Shown piece after piece: positions 55,221 to 61,973 of a DNA stretch of 64,000 nt. Below the pieces are notes generated by a model. The model worked only from the letters and a program-made list of their open reading frames with translations. It was not told the DNA's origin and did not search any database. Source of the stretch: Saprospiraceae bacterium UBA6168. Lineage in GTDB: Bacteria > Bacteroidota > Bacteroidia > Chitinophagales > Saprospiraceae. The stretch's first letter is position 1. Every line of letters begins with the position of its first letter. The DNA lies in assembly GCA_002435785.1 (NCBI GenBank), contig DIUC01000033.1, forward strand, positions 109,303 to 173,302, read 5' to 3'. A program made the position numbers and the translations under genes.

Positions 55221-56426
55221 ATGGAATTCCTCAACTACGCTTACGTCATACTATCGGGCATCCTTGCTTTCTTTTTGGTCTTGCCAACGCTAAACGTTTT
55301 TTTTTCCTTGCTCACAAAGGAAAAAGTCAAGACGCCAAATACGACCCGTGACTTTGACTACGGTAATATTATCACGGCCTACAAGAACGCCGACATCGCC
55401 AAAGGATTGGTGAAATCGCTGCTCAAACAACGCCATACCAACCACCACATCTACCTCGTGGCCGATGGCTGCGACCTCTCCAATTGGGACATCCAGCATG
55501 AAAAACTGACCGTGCTGCGGCCCGATGAACCGCTGAACCTCAAAGCAAAAAGCATCATCCACGGCATTGAACACTTTGTACGAAAGCACGACTTTATCAC
55601 GGTCTTCGATGCGGACAACCTTGCCCACCCCGACTTTTTAACTGAGATAAACCGCTATGCAAATGCTGGCTACGTGGCCATTCAAGGGCAGCGTACCGCC
55701 AAAAACCTCGACACCCTGATGGCTTGCGCCGATGCTTTGGGCGAGTTTTACAAGAATTATATTGACAGGGTGGCACCGTACCGCATCGGTTCGTCGGCGG
55801 TGATAAGCGGCAGCGGAATGGCAGTGGAAGCGGAACTGTACAAGGCGTACCTCGCCAGCCCCGAAATCGAGCAGGGCAAACACCAGTGGAAGAAAATGCT
55901 CCAGGAGGACAAAATCCTTCAGAATTTTTTGCTCCGCAAAAACACAAAAATCGCCTATGCCTGGGACGCCATTTGTTATGACGAAAAAGTGACCAGCGCC
56001 GAAGCCGTGGAGACGCAGCGCAGCCGCTGGCTGTTCAGCTATTTCCAGAACATCCCGAACTCGCTGGGCATCCTGCGCCGGGGCATCCTCAATTTCAGTT
56101 GGAACCAGTGGCTGTTCGGCCTCGTGACCATCGCCCCGCCGATGTTCGTCATGCTGTTTGCCGCCCTGGGCTTCGCCCTGCTTGGTTTGTTCATAAACCC
56201 GTGGGTATCTTTGGCGCTCACGGTGGCTGTCGTTCTTTTCATCTTGACCATATTCTGGACGCTGAAACTGAGCCGTGCGCCAAAACAAGTTTGGAGTGCC
56301 GTGGCCGCCATGCCATCATTCGTTTTGCGCCAGCTAAAAGGGCTGTTCAAAATGGCGAACCCGAACAAAAACTTCAAGCACACGGAACACAAGGTGAGCG
56401 TGACGATTGAGGAGGTGCTGAAGTAG
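55221..56426 (+). CDS. Membrane GT2-family glycosyltransferase (cellulose-synthase-like)
   Basis: A 401-aa protein with one N-terminal membrane helix (residues 5-28), a cytosolic GT2 catalytic domain and two to three C-terminal helices (about 295-360). It has the DADN motif in VFDADNLAHPDFLTEI (130-133) and the QRSRW motif near residue 264, as in processive beta-glycosyltransferases, plus GTGMAVEAELY-like SGSGMAVEAELY. Lack of a PilZ domain argues against cellulose itself. It could polymerise a glycan across the inner membrane. A 42-bp tandem repeat begins exactly after its stop codon. Confidence 0.88.
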   Translation: MEFLNYAYVILSGILAFFLVLPTLNVFFSLLTKEKVKTPNTTRDFDYGNIITAYKNADIAKGLVKSLLKQRHTNHHIYLVADGCDLSNWDIQHEKLTVLRPDEPLNLKAKSIIHGIEHFVRKHDFITVFDADNLAHPDFLTEINRYANAGYVAIQGQRTAKNLDTLMACADALGEFYKNYIDRVAPYRIGSSAVISGSGMAVEAELYKAYLASPEIEQGKHQWKKMLQEDKILQNFLLRKNTKIAYAWDAICYDEKVTSAEAVETQRSRWLFSYFQNIPNSLGILRRGILNFSWNQWLFGLVTIAPPMFVMLFAALGFALLGLFINPWVSLALTVAVVLFILTIFWTLKLSRAPKQVWSAVAAMPSFVLRQLKGLFKMANPNKNFKHTEHKVSVTIEEVLK

Positions 56427-56590
56427 CTTGTGCGAACAAAATTGTTGCTCGTGCGAACTTCTCAGCGGCTTGTGCGAACAAAATTGTTGGTCGTGCGAAC
56501 TTCTCAGCGGCTCGTGCGAACAAAATTGTTGGTCGTGCGAACTTCTCAGTGGCCTGTGCGAACAATATTGTTGGTCGTGCGAACAAAATT
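56427..56590. repeat. 42-bp tandem repeat with an 8-mer every 21 bp
   Basis: 3.9 units of 42 bp start at 56427, 56469, 56511 and 56553, with very few differences. Each unit has two GTGCGAAC words exactly 21 bp apart, giving eight copies at 56430, 56451, 56472, 56493, 56514, 56535, 56556 and 56577. The array starts on the first base after the TAG stop of the GT2 gene and ends 15 nt before the next ATG. There are no spacers, so it is not a CRISPR. Open frames on both strands here exist only because 42 is a multiple of 3. Confidence 0.95.
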
Positions 56591-56605
56591 TATCAAAAGC
56601 TAAAA

Positions 56606-56956
56606 ATGCAATACTCCGCCGAAGAAACAGTAGCAGCCATCAACGTGTGGGACGAAGCCACCAAGTCGCATTTTCACCGCCTCGTCTCAGTGAACCTGAC
56701 CATCTCCATCCGGGTGATGATGGAAAACGACGACCTGACAGCCGAGCAAAAACTTGCTGAAATCAACCTGCTTAACGAGTTTCACCATCGGCTGCTGAGT
56801 TGGTGGCGAAGCGGGGAAGGGGAGTGGCAGTCAGCGGAGAAGCTGTTCGGGCTGCTCCAGTTTTATGCAGAGAAAATGCAGAAGCGGGGTGCGATAGAGT
56901 TTCCGGTGGCATCGGCGTTTGAGACGGTGCAGGGGCTGCGGGCAGGAAACAATTGA
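56606..56956 (+). CDS. Small helical protein of unknown function
   Basis: A 116-aa protein. The ATG at 56606 is preferred, since the earlier in-frame ATG (56549) lies in the tandem repeat. The sequence is amphipathic and helical with many Glu, Leu and Trp residues (ETVAAINVWDEATKSHFHRLVS, LTAEQKLAEINLLNEFHHRLLSWW, WQSAEKLFGLLQFYAEKMQKRG). There is no membrane segment. It lies within the polysaccharide locus, in the same direction. Not recognised. Confidence 0.65.
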   Translation: MQYSAEETVAAINVWDEATKSHFHRLVSVNLTISIRVMMENDDLTAEQKLAEINLLNEFHHRLLSWWRSGEGEWQSAEKLFGLLQFYAEKMQKRGAIEFPVASAFETVQGLRAGNN

Positions 56957-56966
56957 GCTTCGCAAA

Positions 56967-57052
56967 GGATTGGAAAGCCCGATAGGGATTTCTAAGCCTG
57001 AATTGCTAAGATGTTAGTCCGGGCTTAGAAATCCCTTCGGGCTTTCCAATCC
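56967..57052. repeat. Palindromic element, GGATTGGAAAGCCCGA family
   Basis: Left arm 56967-56998 (32 nt) and right arm 57022-57052 (31 nt) pair fully apart from one extra T in the left arm, around a 23-nt loop. The same word with its flank, CAAAGGATTGGAAAGCCCGA, recurs exactly at 63972-63991 inside the NRPS-type gene. Confidence 0.93.
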
Positions 57053-57061
57053 CTATGAAAT

Positions 57062-57766
57062 ATGAAAGCACTGACCTATATTTCCCTGATAATCAACGTT
57101 TTGCTACTGGCAGGCCTTTTTTTTTCTATAAAAAAATACGGCGGCCCCCGAAACCTCTGGGCCAAAATCAACAGTCGGGGCATCGAGAAAACCTATTTTC
57201 ACCGCAAAAACCTTTTTGAAATGCTACCTCCAAAAGACGGGGCCATCGTCATGCTCGGCAACAGCATCACTGCTGGTGGCGAGTGGTCCGAACTGCTCAA
57301 CAACCCAAACATCCTGAACCGGGGCATCCCTGGCGACCACTGCGATGGGATGCGGCAGCGCCTCGATGAGGTGCTGCGCCACCAACCAACGAAGATTTTC
57401 CTGATGGCCGGCATCAACGACCTCGCCTTCATTTCCCCCGCCCAGACTTGGCCGAAATACGAGCGGCTCGTCAATGAGATTCTGACAAAATCCCCCGACA
57501 CAAAGCTGTACCTCCAGAGCATTCTGCCCGTGAACAACCTCGTCAGCCCAACCCCCGTGGACAACGACGACGTGCGCACGCTGAACAAGCAAATCAGGCA
57601 ATTTGCGCAAGCCAAAAACCTGATTTTCATTGATTTGTACGCTGTCATGCAAGATTTGGACGGAAATTTGGATGCAGCCTACACCCAAGATGGCATCCAC
57701 CTCAACGGGGCGGCCTACGTCAAATGGGCAGCGGTGATTAATGAAGAATTGAAAATTGAAAATTGA
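57062..57766 (+). CDS. SGNH/GDSL-type hydrolase with membrane anchor
   Basis: A 234-aa protein. The N-terminal helix (ALTYISLIINVLLLAGLFF) is an uncleaved anchor or signal. The SGNH blocks are VMLGNSITAGG with Ser68, GIND at 117-120, and the C-terminal TQDGIHLNG with Asp210 and His213. Block I has GNS in place of GDS, which is common in this subgroup. It is likely an esterase or acetyl-transfer enzyme acting on the exported glycan, consistent with the MBOAT gene that follows. Its last codons (ELKIEN) and stop lie in a repeat (57743-57818), so the C-terminus is probably not original. Confidence 0.88.
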   Translation: MKALTYISLIINVLLLAGLFFSIKKYGGPRNLWAKINSRGIEKTYFHRKNLFEMLPPKDGAIVMLGNSITAGGEWSELLNNPNILNRGIPGDHCDGMRQRLDEVLRHQPTKIFLMAGINDLAFISPAQTWPKYERLVNEILTKSPDTKLYLQSILPVNNLVSPTPVDNDDVRTLNKQIRQFAQAKNLIFIDLYAVMQDLDGNLDAAYTQDGIHLNGAAYVKWAAVINEELKIEN

Positions 57767-57818
57767 AAATGGCAGGACAGCACACAATTTTCAATTTTCA
57801 ATTTTCAATTCTCAATTC
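57743..57818. repeat. Palindromic AATTGAAA repeat overlapping the SGNH gene end
   Basis: Left arm 57743-57770 (tandem TTGAAAA words) pairs with 57787-57818 over about 26 nt. The left arm contains the stop codon of the SGNH gene (57764-57766), and the right arm ends just before the MBOAT start at 57825. Confidence 0.88.
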
Positions 57819-57824
57819 TGAGAA

Positions 57825-59252
57825 ATGATTTTCAACAGCTTAACTTTTCTGGCTTTCATTGCCATTTTTTTGCCGCTGTATTTTGCGCTGAAGGGCAAGG
57901 CAAGGCTCTTGTTGAGCCTTACCGCAAGTTATATTTTCTACGGCTGGTGGGATTGGCGGTTCCTTTCGCTCATTGCCATTTCGACGTTGGTGGACTACTA
58001 CCTTGGCCTGTCCATGGAGCGGGAAAATGAGGAGAAAGGCCGACGCAAGCTGCTGATAATCAGCATGGTGCTCAACCTGGGGTTTCTTGGTTTTTTCAAA
58101 TACTTCAATTTTTTTACCGACTCGTTCGTCTCGATGCTTCAGGGTTTTGGGATGAACCCCTCCGTGCATACCCTGAAAATCATCCTGCCGGTCGGCATTT
58201 CCTTTTACACTTTCCAAAGCATGTCGTACACGATTGACGTGTACCGAAAGCATATCCAAGCCGAAAAGAGCCTACTCCGTTTCAGCACTTTCGTTGCTTT
58301 TTGGCCGCAATTGGTGGCTGGCCCTATTGTGCGGGCAGCCGATTTTTTGCCCCAATTTCAAAAAGACCACGACTTCAATTGGGATAGAATCGTCAGTGGG
58401 ACTGGTCGCATTCTTTGGGGCTTTTTCAAAAAATGCGTGGTCGCTGACTCACTGGCCCCTTTCGTTGACCAGATTTTTGCGGAGCCAAATGGCTTTGCCA
58501 GCGTTAACCTGCTCATCGGCGTCATCTTCTATTCCTTCCAGATTTACTGCGACTTTTCGGGGTACTCGGACATTGCCATTGGCTTTGCCCGCATCCTCGG
58601 TTACGATTTCAACGAGAACTTCCGAAAGCCCTATTTCAGCCAAAACTTCAGCGAGTTCTGGTCACGCTGGCATATCTCGCTGTCGAGTTGGCTGCGTGAT
58701 TACCTCTACATCCCGCTGGGTGGCAACCGGGCTGGCAAGCTCGCCACTTACAAAAACAACATGCTGACCATGTTGCTGGGTGGCCTGTGGCATGGTGCCA
58801 ACTGGACGTTCGTGTTTTGGGGTTTCCTGCACGGGATGTACTTGATTGGGCAACGGCAGTTGGGCAAGCCGTTCGGTTCGATGATGAACGGCCTCCGTTT
58901 CCCGAAGGGGCTAAAAATCGGTGTGAACATCGCCCTGACCTATTTTTTCACCTGCTTGGCTTGGGTCTTTTTTCGCAGCCCAAACTTTGCCACGGCGATG
59001 GACGTGATTACGGGCATAGCTGATTTGGAAGGCTTTGGCTTTGTGAACGTGATGAACAAGTTCACCGTGATGAAGGGTGTCCTGCTGATTGGCATCTTGC
59101 TGGTGATAGAGGTTTCCGACCTTCGGATGCGCTGGAATTCACTGGCGTTCCGCAATCCGTTGTTTCGCATTGCGGCTTATGCAGTTTTGCTTCTGCTGAT
59201 TGCGTTCTTTGGGTCGTTTGGCAGCGGGGCGTTTATTTATTTTCAGTTTTGA
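57825..59252 (+). CDS. MBOAT-family O-acyltransferase (AlgI/DltB-like)
   Basis: A 475-aa polytopic membrane protein with about 11 helices. The MBOAT hallmarks are FWSRWHISLSSWLRDYLYIPLGGNR (about 283-307) and the catalytic His of LGGLWHGANWTFVFWGFLHG near residue 323. The N-terminal MIFNSLTFLAFIAIFLPLYFAL and LFFSYIFYGWW-like SYIFYGWWDWRF are typical. Such proteins move acyl groups across the inner membrane to a secreted polymer, working with a SGNH or DltD partner, and both kinds of partner are beside it here. Confidence 0.93.
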   Translation: MIFNSLTFLAFIAIFLPLYFALKGKARLLLSLTASYIFYGWWDWRFLSLIAISTLVDYYLGLSMERENEEKGRRKLLIISMVLNLGFLGFFKYFNFFTDSFVSMLQGFGMNPSVHTLKIILPVGISFYTFQSMSYTIDVYRKHIQAEKSLLRFSTFVAFWPQLVAGPIVRAADFLPQFQKDHDFNWDRIVSGTGRILWGFFKKCVVADSLAPFVDQIFAEPNGFASVNLLIGVIFYSFQIYCDFSGYSDIAIGFARILGYDFNENFRKPYFSQNFSEFWSRWHISLSSWLRDYLYIPLGGNRAGKLATYKNNMLTMLLGGLWHGANWTFVFWGFLHGMYLIGQRQLGKPFGSMMNGLRFPKGLKIGVNIALTYFFTCLAWVFFRSPNFATAMDVITGIADLEGFGFVNVMNKFTVMKGVLLIGILLVIEVSDLRMRWNSLAFRNPLFRIAAYAVLLLLIAFFGSFGSGAFIYFQF

Positions 59253-59314
59253 AAAAGTGGTGACACTCTTTTTTAGGTATAACAGCTTTCCTAAATAGAC
59301 CCAAGAAGTTGGGT

Positions 59315-59890
59315 TTACTCGAAAATCTGCTTGACATTCAGTTTGAACCCATTCAGTACCGATGACTTGATGACGCCTTCTTCCTCTGCAAAGGAGAATA
59401 GCTTATATCGGTCGCTGTCCATGGTATAAACCTCTACGGTCTTGCTGCGCACGTCCACAATCCAGTATTCTTTGACTGCGAAGCGTTCGTAGAGGTCTTT
59501 TTTTGTTACTCGGTCGTTCTTTACAGAACCTTTTGAGACTATCTCAATGACCAAGTCAGGTGTGCCAACAATGCCATTTCCAGGATGGATGATAAAGTCC
59601 CGCTCATTGGATACAAATAGCAAATCGGGTTGTATCCCTGCTGAATATTCGTCGAGGTAAACATCAAATGGTGCGTGGAAAAGCCGACCAATTTTTTTTT
59701 TCTTGATGAATATGCCAAAAAGAAGGGTCAAATTAACCGAAGCAGATTGGTGCGGGGAGTTGGGGGAAGAACGTTTCACGATTTCGCCGTTGATGAGTTC
59801 GTAAATGGAGGTGTCGCCTTCCGGGATTTCTATTTCCCGGAACTCGGCCCAAGTGAGCTTTTTCTGCTTTTTTTGAACGAGGGTTTCCAT
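59315..59890 (-). CDS. Uma2-family (DUF820) endonuclease-fold protein
   Basis: A 191-aa protein with the PD-(D/E)XK-like Uma2 fold. The catalytic signature is seen in PDLLFVSNERDFIIHPGNGIVGTPDLVIEIVSKGSVKNDR and KEYWIVDVRSKTVEVYT. The role of this very widespread family is unclear; it may act in defence or mobile-element biology. The start METLVQKKQKKLTWAEF (59890) is preferred over the longer frame. It interrupts the otherwise plus-strand polysaccharide operon, so it is likely an insertion between the MBOAT and DltD-like genes. Confidence 0.9.
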   Translation of the reverse strand: METLVQKKQKKLTWAEFREIEIPEGDTSIYELINGEIVKRSSPNSPHQSASVNLTLLFGIFIKKKKIGRLFHAPFDVYLDEYSAGIQPDLLFVSNERDFIIHPGNGIVGTPDLVIEIVSKGSVKNDRVTKKDLYERFAVKEYWIVDVRSKTVEVYTMDSDRYKLFSFAEEEGVIKSSVLNGFKLNVKQIFE

Positions 59891-59982
59891 GACGGATGCT
59901 TTGAGTTTTACGAAGAAAAGCAAATTTAATCAAAAAATGGGCGGTCGCCAAGTGTTTGCCCGGCTGTCCAAGTCAATTTACC

Positions 59983-60858
59983 ATGAAAAAAGCCTACTGG
60001 ATATTTGCTGTTTTTGCCGTTGCTTTTTTGGGCGACCGTATCGGCGGTTTTGTTTTGTCAAAAATAACGAAGGAGAGCCAGTTCCGCTACTCACGACTTT
60101 ACGGCAGCAGTGAGGGTGCGGATGTGTTGTTCGTCGGCAACTCCCGTGGGCTGTCGTTTTACCAGCCATATTGCGAGGAGAAAACGGGGCTGACCACTGC
60201 CAACCTCAGTTACAACGGTATGCCCATTGACCTTGCCGTTCCGCTCGTGATGGACTACCTCGACCGCCACCAACCGCCCAAGGTGTTGGTGATGGACATC
60301 TCCTTGCTGGACAGTGTGCGGATGGACAACAAGTTGGTATTCCAATTCAACCATTATTCGCCTAATTCGGAACGGCTTTCCCATTTGCTGAAAGCTGATT
60401 TCCCAAATGATTACTATGCAGGAAGGTTAAGCCACCTCTACCGGCACAACAGCGAGGTGTTCCAACGGACTTTTTTCTACTGGAAAAAATCTGACAAGGA
60501 CTGGCTGTTGGATAGGGTCATCTCAGCCAGCATGGTGGACGATGTGGACACGCAAAAAGCACTTAGGTTTCATTATAGCCCAAAAATGTTGGAAAAACTG
60601 GATGAAATGGTAAAGTACGCCCAGCAGAAAGGGACGAGGGTGGAGTTGTTGGTGAACCCCTATTTTCCTGCATTTGTCACGAAAATCGAAAACATGGACA
60701 GCTTGAAAATAGACGTCAGCAAGGCCACAGGCATCTCAGTCCGTGACTTTTCCAATGCCGTCCAAGAAACCGAAGCATTCGGGGACTACCAACACGTGAA
60801 CAAGGTAGGAGCGATGCGCTACATAGACAGGTTGATTGCAGAAGGTGTGCTGAAGTGA
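59983..60858 (+). CDS. DltD/SGNH-like membrane-anchored protein
   Basis: A 291-aa protein. The N-terminal helix (KKAYWIFAVFAVAFLG) anchors it. The motif VLFVGNSRGLSFYQPY carries Ser54 as nucleophile, and the C-terminal GDYQHVNKVGA has Asp268 and His271, giving an SGNH-type triad. It has the layout of DltD/AlgX-like partners of MBOAT acyltransferases and lies next to the MBOAT gene across the Uma2 insertion. It probably loads acyl groups on the exported glycan. The start is at the ATG opening the anchor (59983). Its stop abuts the convergent TolC-like gene. Confidence 0.8.
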   Translation: MKKAYWIFAVFAVAFLGDRIGGFVLSKITKESQFRYSRLYGSSEGADVLFVGNSRGLSFYQPYCEEKTGLTTANLSYNGMPIDLAVPLVMDYLDRHQPPKVLVMDISLLDSVRMDNKLVFQFNHYSPNSERLSHLLKADFPNDYYAGRLSHLYRHNSEVFQRTFFYWKKSDKDWLLDRVISASMVDDVDTQKALRFHYSPKMLEKLDEMVKYAQQKGTRVELLVNPYFPAFVTKIENMDSLKIDVSKATGISVRDFSNAVQETEAFGDYQHVNKVGAMRYIDRLIAEGVLK

Positions 60859-61611
60859 TTATTTCTTGAACCGTTCCTCCGCTTTTCGAGCTGATTCCCA
60901 TTTTATACCAATCATTTCTTCCAAAGCGAAAATGGAAAGCTGGATATCCGTTTCGGCAGCCAATCGCTTTTCCTGAGCGTTGTTGTATGCCTCAGAGGCA
61001 CGCAGCATGTCCTCCATTTCGAGGTCGGCGTTCTTGTAGCGCTGCTGTGAAATTTGGTAGATGTTCCTGGTATCCTCCTCTGCCTTGATGCGCACCTTTA
61101 GGGTTTCGATGGCCAAAATTATTTTGCGATAGCGAGCAAGTGTTTCGGCCCTGATTTTCATTTTGTGCTGGTTGTTTTCCATGTCCGAAATCAGCACATC
61201 AAACTCCTTGATTTCCCTTTTTTTCTTGTTGGTGGTAAAACTGCCGAGGCTCACCCCAGCCGTGAATTGGTACAGTGGATAAAGAACGAGGTTGTCATTG
61301 CTTGGTTGTAGCACGTTGGAAAGGCTGACCTCGTTGATGTTGAAGCCAAAGTTCACATCGTCCATCCAATCAATCCTTTGAAGCTCGACCTCCTTTTGGG
61401 CTATTTTTTTTTCGTAAGCCAAAATTTGGGTCGCCGGACTGTTCAGGTAGGCCAACTGAACGAGGTAATCCTCAAAAGAACTTGGCCGTTGTCCTTCGGG
61501 CGGCACAATGGTGTTGTAGTCAATTTGCCCAATGGATAAGAAGGGGAAAAATGAAACTAACAAGCTGATGACTAATGGCCTTAGAGAATTGTAATGAACG
61601 CTCATTCGCAA
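60859..61611 (-). CDS. TolC-like outer-membrane efflux family protein, short
   Basis: A 250-aa precursor with a signal peptide (VISLLVSFFPFLSIGQ). It has features of one TolC repeat: LAYLNSPATQILAYEKKIAQKEVELQRIDWMDD, a strand pair VLYPLYQFTAGVSLGSF, and a long helix KIILAIETLKVRIKAEEDTRNIYQISQQRY. At about half the usual 450 aa length it covers one repeat only, so it may pair as a hexamer or be a distinct periplasmic protein. It is convergent with the DltD-like gene; the two stops are adjacent. Confidence 0.7.
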   Translation of the reverse strand: MRMSVHYNSLRPLVISLLVSFFPFLSIGQIDYNTIVPPEGQRPSSFEDYLVQLAYLNSPATQILAYEKKIAQKEVELQRIDWMDDVNFGFNINEVSLSNVLQPSNDNLVLYPLYQFTAGVSLGSFTTNKKKREIKEFDVLISDMENNQHKMKIRAETLARYRKIILAIETLKVRIKAEEDTRNIYQISQQRYKNADLEMEDMLRASEAYNNAQEKRLAAETDIQLSIFALEEMIGIKWESARKAEERFKK

Positions 61612-61973
61612 ACGAGTGGTTGTTGGACTGGCAAATCCAGAAATTTGCGGTAGTCACTGGTTTAATAAACATTGAAAATCCAACAATCAGGCCATAGCGT
61701 GGGGGCGGGAAGAATAAAAGATTTGGCAAAACTACGCCAAGCATTTGTGTCTTAATCATTTTCCCCTTATTTTTGTTCACTTATTTCAAACTCCCCCCTT
61801 AGAGATTTGTATTTTGGAAAGCTAACCAACCACCCCCGTTAGTACATGTTGGTTCAGACTTGTGTAGCAAAAACAAGCGCTATCGAGTCTTCCAGAAATT
61901 GATTCCCCCTTTTTTGTACGCAGTAGAACAAACACTACGCAGGCTCCCTATGCCCTGCGACAAGGAGACCACT
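61612..61973. other. Divergent gap upstream of the NRPS-type gene
   Basis: A 362-bp region between the TolC-like gene (minus strand) and the NRPS-type gene (plus strand). No gene is seen. AAGGAG at 61962-61967 sits 6 nt before the ATG at 61974, an unusually good Shine-Dalgarno match for this phylum. An in-frame upstream ATG exists at 61950. No convincing -33/-7 promoter pair was found. Confidence 0.5.

Noticed and set aside
56427..56590. CRISPR array
   Set aside because: Units are contiguous, with no unique spacers and no cas genes nearby.
56374..56760. Open frames on both strands through the 42-bp array, giving 14-residue peptide repeats
   Set aside because: The unit is a multiple of 3, so all frames stay open by arithmetic; neither frame has a start in a gene-like context, and the plus-strand frame runs into the next gene out of frame.
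60859..61611. Full TolC channel
   Set aside because: The length covers only one of the two repeats of TolC, so it is called TolC-like and short.
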